From Acidobacteria bacterium AB60 (GTDB taxonomy: Bacteria; Acidobacteriota; Terriglobia; Terriglobales; Acidobacteriaceae): 64,000 nucleotides of DNA. The notes under the pieces were generated by a model. It had not been told where the DNA came from and searched no databases. It saw only the letters and a program-made list of their open reading frames with translations. Made by a program: the position numbers and the translations under genes. Within the stretch, counting starts at the first letter, position 1, and each line of letters begins with the position of its first letter. Location of the stretch: the NCBI GenBank assembly GCA_008682415.1, contig VANK01000004.1, positions 544,571-608,570 of the forward strand, given 5' to 3'. Of the stretch, positions 43,343 to 52,748 are shown in pieces.

Positions 43343-46243
43343 ATGTTTCCTCGTCTCCATCGCATCCAGCACCTCACCCTCGCACTGGCCCTCACCCTGG
43401 TCCCCGCCTCCGCGTTTGCCGGCGGCCCCCGCTACGTCGCCGGCTCCACCTACTTCGATCCCGGCGTGCTCGGCCAGCCTGTCCGCTGGGCCACCGGACA
43501 GGTCACCTACTTCACCGACCAGGGCCCGCTCAGCGCCACCATCTCCAATTCGCAGGCGGTCGCCATGGTCGATGCGGCCGCGGCGCCCTGGAGCGCCGTG
43601 CCCACCGCCGCCGTCCATCTCGTCGAGGGCGGCGCTCTGAACGAAGACGTCAATGGCCAGAACATCGCGTCCGCCGAACACAGCCTCACCCTTCCCTCCG
43701 ACGCTGCCCCCACCGCCGCGAGCTACCCCGTCGCGGTCATCTTCGATGCCGATGGCGCCGTGCTCAACACCCTCTTCGGCCCCTCCACCTCCGATGTCAC
43801 CAACTGCCAGAGCAACGGCGTCGTGGTGGTGCTCGACAACATTCAGCCCGACGCCACCATCGCCCATGCCCTCATGATCGTCAACGGCCTGTGCACCGAC
43901 ACCGATCGCCGCCTGCAGATGATGAACTACCTGCTGGTGCGCGCCTGGGGCCTGGTCCTCGGTCTCGGCCCCGCTCAGTTCGCTCCCCACGCGCTCAGCC
44001 AGGGCCACGCCGATACCACCGCCGGCTGGCCCGTCATGCAGCCCCTGGCCGGCGCCTGCGGCTTTAGCGGCGGCCTCTGCATCCCCGATCCCGGCACCCT
44101 GCGCTATGACGATATCGCCGCCTTGAACCGCCTCTATCCGGTCACCCCCGCCAATGCCTCCGCATTCCCGGGCAAGCTCCTCACCGCCGCCAACACCGCC
44201 TCCATTCAGGGCGCCATCACCTTTCGCGCGGGAACCGGCATGCAGGGCGTGAACATCATTGCCCGGCCCCTCGATGCCAACGGCAATCCCCTCGACCAGT
44301 ACGCCGTCACCTTCGTCTCCGGCGCCTACTTCCGCGGCAATCACGGCACGGCTGTCACCGGCTGGAACGGCCCCGACGGCGTTCCTCTTTCGCAATGGGG
44401 ATCGACCGATTCCAGCCTGCAGGGCTTCTTCGACCTCGCCGCCATGCCCCTTCCCCCGGCAGCCTCCAGCGCCAGCTATCTCCTCACCTTCGAGCCCATC
44501 GACCCGCTCTACATCTACCAGGAGAGCGTCGGCCCATACCTTCAGGGCTCTCCCACTCCCTCCGGAACACTCGGCCCCATCACCGTCCAGGACCTCACGC
44601 CAGGCTCCGCCCGCACCCTCACCCTCAACATCGCCGACTCCGCCACCGGCAACTACCAGAACGCCATCGCCACCGAGTCCGAGCCGCGCATGCTGCCCTC
44701 CAGCGGCCTCTGGTGCGGACGCCTCGGCCAGGTCGGCCAGGCCGACTGGTTCAACTTCCCCGTGCGCGGCAACCGCGTCTTCACCATCGTCACGGAGGCC
44801 CTCGACGAGCGGGGTCAGCCCTCCGCCACCAAGGCCATGCCCGCCATCGGCATCTGGGACGCCTTCGCCCCCGTCGGCGCCTCCTCCGTCTGGACCGCCC
44901 CCGGCCTGAATGGCAACGCCGTCGGAGAAACCTGGCTGCGCGTCACCACCCAGGGCGACGACATCGTGCGCGTGGGCATCGCCGACATGCGCGGCGACGG
45001 TCGTCCCGACTACGCCTACACCGGCTGGGTCCTCTACGCCGACACCGTCTTCCCTCCGCGTCTTCCCCTCGCCGGCGGGCCGCTCGTCATTCGTGGAACC
45101 GGATTTCGCCCCTCCGACGCCGTCCTCGTCAACGGCGTCCCCGCCCAGGTCACCAGCGTCTCCCCCAATGAGATCACCGCCATCGCCCCCCCTGCGCCCA
45201 ACGGCGTCTCCGGACCGGTGGACGTCGAGATCGACGATCTGCCCATCTACTACGCAGCCGCCATCCTCTACGGCGGCGTGAGCTACGACGCCGGCGCGGG
45301 CGACTCCCTCACCCTCGTCACCGCGCCCTCCGGCACCATCTCCCTCGGCGTGCCCGCGCCCTTCACCGTCACCGCGCTGGGGCCGGATCTGGTCCCCGCC
45401 GGCGGAACCACCGTCACCTTCACCGTCGCCAGCGGTGCCGCCACGCTCGGCTGCGGAAGCTCCCGCTGCTCCGTCTCCGCCTCCGGTGACGGTCTTGCCT
45501 CCATGACGGTGACTGCGGGCGACCTGAACCCCGCCGTGGTCATCGCCTCGCTCCCCAACGGCGCCTCCCTGCAGGCTCACTTCGTGGGGGGAGCGCCTCC
45601 CTCCATCGCCGCGCTCAGCCCCTCGCTCTCCCTCGCCGCGGGCGCCTCCGTCCACTGGACCGTCCAGGCCCTCGTGCTCAACAACGGCGCGCCTCTCGCG
45701 GGGCAGACCGTCGCGTGGCAACAGGTTCCAGGGATTCAGACTGCGAGCGGCACAGCCGCCACCACCTCCGCCGCCGGCCTGGCCTCCAAAACTCTCACCA
45801 TCGGTCCCCTCGACAAGGGGCAGCAGGCCTCCTCTGCTGCCTGCCTCAACGGCACCAGCCAGTGCGTAACCTTCACCGTCCTCGGCGCGCGGCCCGAGTA
45901 CGCCTGGCTCGAAGAGATCTCGGGAGCGCGCCAGAGCCTCGGCCAGGCCGCCTCGCCCGCGCAGATCACCCTGCGCGTGCGCGATATGAATGGAAATCCC
46001 ATGGCCGGCGGGACTGTCACCCTCTACCAGTCGGTCTACGCCTGGGCCCCGCCCTGTCCCCCGCAGGGTCGGTGCGCCGCCCCGCAGCTCCTGGCCACGC
46101 AGTCCTCGACCGCCGTCTCCGCCCTCGATGGCACCGTGGCCTTCACCCCGGCAGCCATTCCCGGCGTTGCCGGTAACGTCATCGGCGTAGCCGCCACCGG
46201 CAATACCAGCAGCCTCGCCGTCGCTATCGAGATGCACCCCTGA
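43343..46243 (+). CDS. secreted metzincin-like protein with destroyed zinc site and Ig/IPT domains
   Basis: 966 residues, GGGAG seven bases before ATG 43343. Signal peptide 'MFPRLHRIQHLTLALALTLVPASAFA'. Residues about 30-270 look like a matrixin/metzincin: 'VRWATGQVTYFTDQGPLS', 'WSAVPTAAVHLVEGG', and a final 'LRYDDIAALNRLYP' helix. In the helix where HExxHxxGLxH should be, the protein has 'VRAWGLVLGLGP', so all three His ligands and the catalytic Glu are replaced. The rest contains beta domains including an IPT/TIG-like repeat ('PLVIRGTGFRPSDAVLVNGVPAQVTSVSPNEITAIAPPAP', about 575-640) and an Ig-like module. Likely a surface adhesin or pseudoprotease. Confidence 0.8.
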   Translation: MFPRLHRIQHLTLALALTLVPASAFAGGPRYVAGSTYFDPGVLGQPVRWATGQVTYFTDQGPLSATISNSQAVAMVDAAAAPWSAVPTAAVHLVEGGALNEDVNGQNIASAEHSLTLPSDAAPTAASYPVAVIFDADGAVLNTLFGPSTSDVTNCQSNGVVVVLDNIQPDATIAHALMIVNGLCTDTDRRLQMMNYLLVRAWGLVLGLGPAQFAPHALSQGHADTTAGWPVMQPLAGACGFSGGLCIPDPGTLRYDDIAALNRLYPVTPANASAFPGKLLTAANTASIQGAITFRAGTGMQGVNIIARPLDANGNPLDQYAVTFVSGAYFRGNHGTAVTGWNGPDGVPLSQWGSTDSSLQGFFDLAAMPLPPAASSASYLLTFEPIDPLYIYQESVGPYLQGSPTPSGTLGPITVQDLTPGSARTLTLNIADSATGNYQNAIATESEPRMLPSSGLWCGRLGQVGQADWFNFPVRGNRVFTIVTEALDERGQPSATKAMPAIGIWDAFAPVGASSVWTAPGLNGNAVGETWLRVTTQGDDIVRVGIADMRGDGRPDYAYTGWVLYADTVFPPRLPLAGGPLVIRGTGFRPSDAVLVNGVPAQVTSVSPNEITAIAPPAPNGVSGPVDVEIDDLPIYYAAAILYGGVSYDAGAGDSLTLVTAPSGTISLGVPAPFTVTALGPDLVPAGGTTVTFTVASGAATLGCGSSRCSVSASGDGLASMTVTAGDLNPAVVIASLPNGASLQAHFVGGAPPSIAALSPSLSLAAGASVHWTVQALVLNNGAPLAGQTVAWQQVPGIQTASGTAATTSAAGLASKTLTIGPLDKGQQASSAACLNGTSQCVTFTVLGARPEYAWLEEISGARQSLGQAASPAQITLRVRDMNGNPMAGGTVTLYQSVYAWAPPCPPQGRCAAPQLLATQSSTAVSALDGTVAFTPAAIPGVAGNVIGVAATGNTSSLAVAIEMHP

Positions 46244-46256
46244 CCGCGGGCAGCGA

Positions 46257-47846
46257 TCAGGGCGCGACCTCCACCGGGTTCACGTCCGTGCGGCCGCGGC
46301 GAAACTCAAACCGCAGAACCCACGTGCTGGCCACCGTGCGCCCGTCCGCGCGCGCCGGCGTGAACCGCCACTTCCGCGCCGCCTCCAGGGCCTGGTTCGC
46401 AAAGTAGCGGCTCGGACCCGCCGACTCGAACCCCGCGTTCGCCACCTTCCCGTCCCGGTCCACCGCCACTCGCACCCGCACCGCCAGGCGCCCGCGAATC
46501 GTCCGGTCCGCGTGCGCTGAGATCTGCGGCATCACCCGCTCCAGCACCGCCCCCTTCGCATTCGTCCCTCCCGCCGCAGCCGCCGGATGCGCCGGAGCCG
46601 CTGCCGGTTGAGACGGGCTCGCCGGAGCCACGGTCGCCGATGCCGGCGCGCTTGCCTGCCCTTCCGGCGCCTCCGCTGGCCGATTCCGGTGCGATCGGAT
46701 GAACAGCGCCGCAATCAGAACCACCAGCAGCGCCGCCAGACCCACAATGGCCGGCGTGCTCGGCTTGGAGCGCCGGCCCTCGCCATGCCCCTCCGGCTCG
46801 TCGTCCAGCGCGCGCATCGCCCGCCGCGACGGCTGAACCTCCTCGAACGCCAGCTCGCCCTGCTCCACCCGCCCTGGCAACGCAGGCCCCGCCGGAGCCG
46901 CCTTCGCAGCCATAGGCGTATTCAGTGCCGAAGTCGTGTTCGGTATCGGAGCCGCCTTCGCGGCAGGCGTCGGCGAAACCGGCGCAGCCGCGCCAGCCAC
47001 CCGGCTCCCCGCCGGACGCACCGCAGCCCCAGCCACCGGCGCCGTCGGCGGAACCGCCGCCGTCCGTGTCGCCGGAACCCGCAACAACCCCTCCACATCG
47101 CTCAGCGACGCCCGCTCCGCCGGATCCACCCGCAGGCACCGCCGCGCAATCTCCGCAAACGGCTCGGGCATGAACTGCGGAACCCCCAGCCCCCCCGTCC
47201 CCGCATTCCGGATCGGCGGAAGCTGCGTCAGCGCCTCCACCAGCGTGATGCCCAGCGACCACACATCCGAGGCCGCCGAGTTCGTCCCCTGCGCCACCTC
47301 CGGCGCGTCGTACACCCGCAGCCCTCCCTGCAGCTTGCGCAACTGCCCCGACTGCTGCAGCGTGTCCGCCGACAACTTCACCCGGTCGCCCACCACGTGA
47401 ATATTCGCGGGCGTAATGTGCCCGTGCACCAGCCCGCGCCCGTGAAGATAACCCAACGCGCTCAGGATCGGCGGCAGCATCTCCGCCACCTCCGGGCCCG
47501 TCAGCGTCCGCGTGGGCAGAACCTGCGCCAGCGTCTCCTCCGGAAGTTCCATCACAACATAGAGAAATTCATTCTCATCGATGCGCCCGCGGCCGCTCTC
47601 GAAGATGCGTAGAAGGTTGGGGTGCGCCAGGCCCTCCGCCTGCGCCCAGTCATCAAACTGCGCCTGCACGCCTTCAATCTCCGCAGGCACCAGCCGGATC
47701 GCCGCCTTCTGGCTCTGCGGCCCAGGCAGTTCGGTTCGAAACAGTTCGCCAGACTCGGCCCGGCCGAGCCACTCAAAGAGGGGAAATCGCTTGTCGATCA
47801 GGCGACCCACCCAATCAACGGGGGAAGCGTTTTTCGTCATTGCCAC
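46257..47846 (-). CDS. transmembrane pseudokinase with C-terminal TonB domain
   Basis: 529 residues. Residues about 20-260 form a protein-kinase fold, but the catalytic loop HRDLKPxN is 'HGHITPANI' and the DFG position reads 'SADT', so the HRD Asp and the DFG Asp are absent. APE-like 'YDAPEVAQGTNSAASDVWSLGITL' is kept. A Pro/Ala linker and a membrane helix ('IVGLAALLVVLIAALFI') follow, then a TonB-type domain ('RTIRGRLAVRVRVAVDRDGKVANAGFESAGPSRYFANQALEAARKWRFTPA'). Convergent to the pseudoprotease gene. Probably scaffold and energy-coupling or signalling rather than a kinase. Confidence 0.85.
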   Translation of the reverse strand: MAMTKNASPVDWVGRLIDKRFPLFEWLGRAESGELFRTELPGPQSQKAAIRLVPAEIEGVQAQFDDWAQAEGLAHPNLLRIFESGRGRIDENEFLYVVMELPEETLAQVLPTRTLTGPEVAEMLPPILSALGYLHGRGLVHGHITPANIHVVGDRVKLSADTLQQSGQLRKLQGGLRVYDAPEVAQGTNSAASDVWSLGITLVEALTQLPPIRNAGTGGLGVPQFMPEPFAEIARRCLRVDPAERASLSDVEGLLRVPATRTAAVPPTAPVAGAAVRPAGSRVAGAAAPVSPTPAAKAAPIPNTTSALNTPMAAKAAPAGPALPGRVEQGELAFEEVQPSRRAMRALDDEPEGHGEGRRSKPSTPAIVGLAALLVVLIAALFIRSHRNRPAEAPEGQASAPASATVAPASPSQPAAAPAHPAAAAGGTNAKGAVLERVMPQISAHADRTIRGRLAVRVRVAVDRDGKVANAGFESAGPSRYFANQALEAARKWRFTPARADGRTVASTWVLRFEFRRGRTDVNPVEVAP

Positions 47847-47887
47847 ACACCGATTCTAAGCGAGAGCCTGCGCACCCCGCCCCTCGC

Positions 47888-47915
47888 CCCTTGGTACTTG
47901 GCCCTTGGCCCTAGC
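47888..47915. repeat. short heptanucleotide run CCCTTGG/TACTTGG
   Basis: CCCTTGG (47888), TACTTGG (47895), CCCTTGG (47902), CCCTAGC (47909), contiguous 7-base units. Same family as the arrays in 57.1 and 59-63.4 kb, here in the divergent region between pseudokinase and Oar-like genes. Confidence 0.85.
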
Positions 47916-47979
47916 CTCTCTCCGCCTCCACCTAACGGTGGATGCCCGCCCCGCACTCCATATCTGAGACTTGACCGGA

Positions 47980-48043
47980 AACCCCCGCGTCCGCCCAAGT
48001 GTGTCTGCTCCCCTACAGACCCCAACGGCCGCACGCGGGGGTT
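47980..48043 (+). promoter_or_regulatory. long hairpin in the leader of the Oar-like receptor gene
   Basis: AACCCCCGCGT (47980-47990) pairs perfectly with ACGCGGGGGTT (48033-48043). The loop contains a second stem GTCTG / CAGAC. It lies 125 bases before ATG 48168. The rest of 47847-48167 shows no gene. Role (attenuator, terminator of an upstream transcript, or protein site) is not evident. Confidence 0.45.
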
Positions 48044-48167
48044 CAACCACCCGCCCCAGGCACCACCGCCGCATTCATGGCGCACAAAGAGGGCGGAAGC
48101 AAAGATGTTCATTTGCCGTTTGCCATCGACTCGGCTGAGTTCGATGTTCATAAGGAGAGCCCAGAAT

Positions 48168-51100
48168 ATGTTCCGCAGATTCTTCTGCACCCCCCTCGCG
48201 TTCGCGCTGTCATTCGCCCTTCTCCTCACCGCCGCGCGCGCGCAAAGCAACTACGCGGACGTCCGCGGGTCCATTCTCGACCCGCAGCACCGCCCCGTCG
48301 CCGGCGCCCACGTGCACATCGTCGCCACCGGCACCGGCGCCGAACGCGAGGTCAGCGCCAATCAGGACGGGCTCTACGAACTCGCCGGCCTGCAGCCCGG
48401 CAGCTACACCCTTACCGTCGACACCCCGGGCTTCGCCAAATTCACCCAGCCCGTCAACCTCGAAGTCGGCCAGCAGGCCACCATCGACCTCCACCTCCGC
48501 CTCGTCAGCGACTCCCAATCCGTCACCGTCCGCGCCACCGGCGAACTCCTCAAGACCCAGGACGCCAGCGTCGGCGAAGTCGTCGACCAGCGCTCCGTCG
48601 ATTCCCTGCCCCTTAACGGCCGCATGCTCATCGACCTCGTCCTCACCGTGCCCGGCGCCCACCTCAGCCACGGCGCCGCCACCGGCGACATGAACCCCCT
48701 CTACTGGCGCCCCGGCCAGCGCTCCGCCGTCTCCATCGGCGGCAGCCGCCCAAACGCCAACTACTTCCTCCTCGACGGCGCCACCAACACCGACCCCACC
48801 TTCAACACCCAGAGCCTCAGCGCCTCGCCCGACGCCGTGCAGGAGTTCCAGGTCCAGACCGGCAGCTACTCCGCCGAAATGGGCGGCGCCGGCGGCGGCC
48901 AGATCAACATCGTCACCCGCTCCGGCAGCGCCAACTTCCACGGCACCGCCTACGAGTTCCTCCGCAACGGCGCCCTCGACGCCCACTCCTTCAACCAGAT
49001 GGGCGGATCCAATTTCCTCGTCCAGAACAACTTCGGCGCCTCCGTCGGCGGACCCCTCTGGCGCAAAGGCAAAACCTTCTTCTTCGTCAACTACGAAGGC
49101 CTCCGCAACGTCGAGACCATGACCATGGTCGACACCGTCCCCACCGCCGCCGAAGCCTCCGGCGACTTCAGCCAGAGCGGCGTCGATATCTACGACCCCG
49201 CCACCACCCAGCCCAATCCCGGCTTCAATCCCAGCCTTCCCGTCAGCAAGAGCAATCCCCAGTACATCCGCCAGCAGTTCCAGTACAACGGCGTGCTCAA
49301 CGTCATCCCGCCCAGCCGCATCACCCACGCGGCCTCCGTCATGCTCAACAAGTACACGCCCCAGCCCAACACCATGAACATGGGCAGCATGACCATGATG
49401 GGACAGCCCACCGTCGTCGGCGCCGGCAACGACGCCAACAACTACCTCGACATGCGCAAGCAGCGCATGTACGACGACCAGGGCACCGTTCGCATCGACC
49501 ACAGCTTCGCCAACGGAGACACCGCCTTCTTCCGCTACTCCGCGGGAGGAGAACATGGCTTCCATCCCAACAACCTGCTGCCCGGATTCGGCTTCTATCA
49601 CGATGACCTCGCCCAGCACGGCACCCTCGCCTGGAACCACGTCTTCAACTCCCGCCTCGTCAATGAAGCCTCCGGCACCATCTCCCGCCTCGTCATGATG
49701 CACTCCACGGAGAGCGCCAACAAAAACGACATCGTCGACGAGCTCGGCATCAAGGGCACCGGCTTCGGCGGACCCGCCGCCTGGGGCGCTCCCTACTTCA
49801 GCGTGCAAGGCTACTCCCCCATGGGCGACAGCTATCTCGCCACGCCCATGCACGCCTGGGACACCGTCGTCGAAGGCCGCGATGCCCTCAACTGGCAAAT
49901 CGGCCGCCACAGCGCCAAGTTCGGCGGCGCCTATCAGCGCTTCATCTGGCCCATGTGGGGCTTCTTCCAGAACCGCGGCTACTACCAGTTCACCAACGGC
50001 TTCACCACTAAGAACGCGCTCAACGACGGCAAAACCGGCGCCTCGCTCGCCAGCTTCCTCCTCGGCCTGCCCGCCGCCCGCCAGGGCCAGGCCGGCGTCC
50101 CCCAGATGGACCTGCGCCAGTGGTACGCCGACGCCTACGCCCAGGACGCCTGGCGCCTCACTACGACCACCACCCTTACCTATGGCGTGCGCTACGAGTA
50201 CATGAGCCCGCTCGTCGATATCCGCTACACCAACACCAATCTCGACCTCCGCTCCGGCGCCCCCCAGATCTTCATCGGCGGACAGAACGGATATCCCTCC
50301 GGCCTCATGGTCCCCAACCGCACCAACTTCGCCCCGCGCCTCGGACTCGCGCAGAACATGCCCCGGCTCGGCCTCGTCGCCCACGTCGCCTACGGCATCT
50401 TCTACACCCCCGTCGACATGAACACCTGGTGCAACCAGCGCCACAACGTTCCCTACGTCTTCCCCCTCACCTCGCAGAGCGATCCCTTCATCCCCAGCAT
50501 CGCCAACCTCAACTTCCCCAGCCCCGTCCTCGGCACCTCCGTGGTCAGCTTCACCGGCCTGCAGCTGCACGCGCCCGCTCAATACATCCAGCAGTGGAGC
50601 GCCTCTCTGGAAAAGCAGCTTGGCTCCGAGACCACCGTCGAGCTTGGATACCTCGGCGCGGGCGGCTTCCACCTCCAGCGCTCCCACCTCATCAACAACG
50701 CGCAGCCCGGCCCCGGCCTCATTCAGCCCCGCCGCCCCCATCCCAAGATCGCCTTCGTCGCCAACACCACGCTGCCCTCCAACGTCGCCGTGGGCCCCAC
50801 CTTCGCCACCGATCACCTCACCCCGGTCAGCACCATCAACCTGCTTGAGAACACCGCCCAGAGCTGGTACGACGCCGGCTACATCAACGTCCGCCGCCGC
50901 TACGCCCACGGCCTCAGCTTCCTCGCCAACTACACCTTCGCCAAATCGCTCGAAAACGCTCCCGACTTTCGCTCGCCGATGTTCGAAGCGGCCACGCCGC
51001 AGAACAATGACAATCTGAATGCGGAGAAGGGCCCCGGCTGCGACATCAAGCACCGCTTCGCCCTCTCCGGCGTCTACACCTCGCGCGCCTTCACCGCCAA

Positions 51101-51578
51101 CCCCATCGTCCGCACCATCAGTCGCGACTGGCGCGCCTCCGCGGTCTATCAGGTAGAAACGGGCTTCCCCCTCACCATCTCCGTCTTCGGCGATACCGCC
51201 AACGCCGGCACCGTGGTCGGCGAAAATCCCATCCGCGCCAACTACACCGGCAAGCCCGTCTTCGGCCCGGGCACCCGCAACGCCACCACCTGGTTCAATC
51301 CCGCCGCCTTCGCCACTCCGCCGGCCTACACCTACGGCAACGTCGGCCGCAACTCCGTCTACGGCCCCGGCCTCCAGACCCTCGACCTCGGCCTCGTCCG
51401 CGAATTCCCCATCGCCGAAAAGGCGCGCTTCGAGATGCGCGGCGAGTTCTTCAACGCCCTCAACCACACCAACCTCGGCACCCCCAACCGCTTCGTCAAC
51501 ACCGCCAGCTTCGGCAGCATCACTGAGGTCGCCACTCCCGGACGCGAGATCCAGATCAGCGGCCGCATCAGCTTCTAG
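48168..51578 (+). CDS. Oar-like TonB-dependent receptor
   Basis: 1136 residues from ATG 48168 (AAGGAG at 48152; an ATG eight codons upstream is possible, but the signal peptide 'MFRRFFCTPLAFALSFALLLTAARAQ' starts here). CarboxypepD_reg domain 'YADVRGSILDPQHRPVAGAHVHIVATGTGAEREVSANQDGLYELAGLQPGSYTLTVDTPGF' (about 28-95), a plug ('ISIGGSRPNANYFLLDGATNTDPTFNTQSLSASPDAVQEFQVQTG...QINIVTRSGSANFHGTAYEFLRNG') and a large barrel. Such Oar receptors are abundant in Acidobacteriota and often take up glycans or peptides, but the ligand is unknown. Confidence 0.93.
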   Translation: MFRRFFCTPLAFALSFALLLTAARAQSNYADVRGSILDPQHRPVAGAHVHIVATGTGAEREVSANQDGLYELAGLQPGSYTLTVDTPGFAKFTQPVNLEVGQQATIDLHLRLVSDSQSVTVRATGELLKTQDASVGEVVDQRSVDSLPLNGRMLIDLVLTVPGAHLSHGAATGDMNPLYWRPGQRSAVSIGGSRPNANYFLLDGATNTDPTFNTQSLSASPDAVQEFQVQTGSYSAEMGGAGGGQINIVTRSGSANFHGTAYEFLRNGALDAHSFNQMGGSNFLVQNNFGASVGGPLWRKGKTFFFVNYEGLRNVETMTMVDTVPTAAEASGDFSQSGVDIYDPATTQPNPGFNPSLPVSKSNPQYIRQQFQYNGVLNVIPPSRITHAASVMLNKYTPQPNTMNMGSMTMMGQPTVVGAGNDANNYLDMRKQRMYDDQGTVRIDHSFANGDTAFFRYSAGGEHGFHPNNLLPGFGFYHDDLAQHGTLAWNHVFNSRLVNEASGTISRLVMMHSTESANKNDIVDELGIKGTGFGGPAAWGAPYFSVQGYSPMGDSYLATPMHAWDTVVEGRDALNWQIGRHSAKFGGAYQRFIWPMWGFFQNRGYYQFTNGFTTKNALNDGKTGASLASFLLGLPAARQGQAGVPQMDLRQWYADAYAQDAWRLTTTTTLTYGVRYEYMSPLVDIRYTNTNLDLRSGAPQIFIGGQNGYPSGLMVPNRTNFAPRLGLAQNMPRLGLVAHVAYGIFYTPVDMNTWCNQRHNVPYVFPLTSQSDPFIPSIANLNFPSPVLGTSVVSFTGLQLHAPAQYIQQWSASLEKQLGSETTVELGYLGAGGFHLQRSHLINNAQPGPGLIQPRRPHPKIAFVANTTLPSNVAVGPTFATDHLTPVSTINLLENTAQSWYDAGYINVRRRYAHGLSFLANYTFAKSLENAPDFRSPMFEAATPQNNDNLNAEKGPGCDIKHRFALSGVYTSRAFTANPIVRTISRDWRASAVYQVETGFPLTISVFGDTANAGTVVGENPIRANYTGKPVFGPGTRNATTWFNPAAFATPPAYTYGNVGRNSVYGPGLQTLDLGLVREFPIAEKARFEMRGEFFNALNHTNLGTPNRFVNTASFGSITEVATPGREIQISGRISF

Positions 51579-51591
51579 TCCCGCAACGCAA

Positions 51592-51640
51592 AGGCGCCGG
51601 GCAAGGCGGAGTAGTCATCTCCCCACCTTGCCCGGCGCCT
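51592..51640 (+). terminator. strong hairpin after the Oar-like receptor
   Basis: AGGCGCCGGGCAAGG (51592-51606) pairs perfectly with CCTTGCCCGGCGCCT (51626-51640); 19-base loop. CTTCGTTTGC follows. It lies between convergent receptor and two-TM-protein genes, so it can stop both. Confidence 0.9.
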
Positions 51641-51685
51641 CTTCGTTTGCTCCATCGCCGTCCCCGCCGCACGCAGACCGCGGCG

Positions 51686-52123
51686 TCAGGTACGCACAGC
51701 CCTGCGCGGCTCGGTGGCTTTGAAGTAGAAACTCGTCACCAGATTCGCCACCTCGCTGGGCGACAATCCCTGGCAGGCAAACAACAGCAGGTCCATCGCG
51801 CTCTTATCCAGCCACAACCGCCGCAGGAACGCGATAATCCCCAGCATGGCAGAGAACGTCGTTCCCGAGATCACCGCCACCGCGTTGACTGAGTTCCTTT
51901 GCAGCAGGAGCAGAAAAGCCGCCAGCGCGAACAACGCGCACAGCAGCACCACCGCCACCACGATCATCGCGTTGTTGAACCGCTGCTGCCGCATCAGCGA
52001 TGCGCGCAGGAACTGGCTGTCCTGATCGCTCAACGTACGTTGCCTGCCGCCCAGCGACTGCGGTTCCAGCTGATCGATCGTCTTCAGATAACTTGCCAGC
52101 GTGCTTGCCAGCGTGTGGGTCAT
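51686..52123 (-). CDS. two-helix membrane protein, third gene of an unusual operon
   Basis: 145 residues from ATG 52123 with GAGGTGA upstream, 4 bases after the previous stop. Residues about 50-105 hold two membrane helices ('AMIVVAVVLLCALFALAAFLLLL' and 'AVAVISGTTFSAMLGIIAFL'), preceded by a helical N-terminus and followed by 'DLLLFACQGLSPSEVANLVTSFYFK'. The shape (cytosolic helix, two TMs, short tail with a Ser/Gly-rich second TM) resembles small membrane partners in bacterial conflict/cell-death systems (TRADD-N-associated type). This is a resemblance only. Confidence 0.6.
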   Translation of the reverse strand: MTHTLASTLASYLKTIDQLEPQSLGGRQRTLSDQDSQFLRASLMRQQRFNNAMIVVAVVLLCALFALAAFLLLLQRNSVNAVAVISGTTFSAMLGIIAFLRRLWLDKSAMDLLLFACQGLSPSEVANLVTSFYFKATEPRRAVRT

Positions 52124-52127
52124 GCGA

Positions 52128-52748
52128 TCACCTCGAGAGGGTCTCACCCGCCTGCGCCGTGTCCAGGAAAGCGCAGGCTACCTCCTGAATGGCCGTGAGA
52201 TACGAAACGTCGCTCTGCTTCAGGTGAAGAAACAGCGCCTTGTAGAAATACATCCAGAAATGCGGCTTCGCCTCCACCGGCAGGTACTTCACCAGGCAAC
52301 CGGGGCGCTGCTTGTGCAATGCGGCCACCAGCGCCATCGGATGGCAAACGCAGAGGTCCAGGATTCCGTCAAACTGCTCTGGAACTGCGGCAAGCACCGC
52401 GCCCGCGCTTGCCATTCCGTCGCTGAACTCGACAGCGTCTTCCTTCCAATGCGAGAAGAGAATGATCGCCGGGAACGGTCTTTCAAAGAGCGCCGCAAAT
52501 CCTTCCAGCGTGAGGTCGTGAACAATCGTGACGCCTTCCTCCCGCAGCGGCGATTCCACATTCTCCACGTCCTTTGCCAAGAGCGCGTAGTACTGAGACC
52601 ACCCGCCGCGAAACTGCTTCGCATAGTCCGTGCCCGAAACAGTCAAAGCCCGTTCGAAACTCTCCCGCGTCGTCGGAATACCAAAGGCCAGAACACACTC
52701 CGCTGGCTTCACCACCCGGCGCGACACGGGCACCGGGTCTACGAGCAT
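52128..52748 (-). CDS. possible CHAT/caspase-like protein
   Basis: 206 residues. An alpha/beta core with 'ERPFPAIILFSHWKEDAVEFSDGMASAGAVLAAVPEQFDGILDLCVCHPMALVAALHKQRPG' resembles the CHAT (caspase-HetF-TPR) clan: a strand ending in a His (FSHW) and a later strand ending in a Cys (LCVC) in the right order for a His/Cys dyad. No TPRs. It overlaps the upstream peptidoglycan-binding gene by 10 bases and precedes the two-TM gene by 4. Fold assignment by eye; a hypothetical name is safe. Confidence 0.5.
   Translation of the reverse strand: MLVDPVPVSRRVVKPAECVLAFGIPTTRESFERALTVSGTDYAKQFRGGWSQYYALLAKDVENVESPLREEGVTIVHDLTLEGFAALFERPFPAIILFSHWKEDAVEFSDGMASAGAVLAAVPEQFDGILDLCVCHPMALVAALHKQRPGCLVKYLPVEAKPHFWMYFYKALFLHLKQSDVSYLTAIQEVACAFLDTAQAGETLSR

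Noticed and set aside
43298..46237. 979-codon open frame on the minus strand opposite the pseudo-metzincin gene
   Set aside because: High GC leaves the antisense frame open; the product is Gly/Ala/Asp low complexity, while the + strand protein has a signal peptide and domains.
48210..51467. 1085-codon open frame antisense to the Oar-like receptor
   Set aside because: Low-complexity Gly/Val/Glu product, no start context; the receptor on the other strand is unambiguous.
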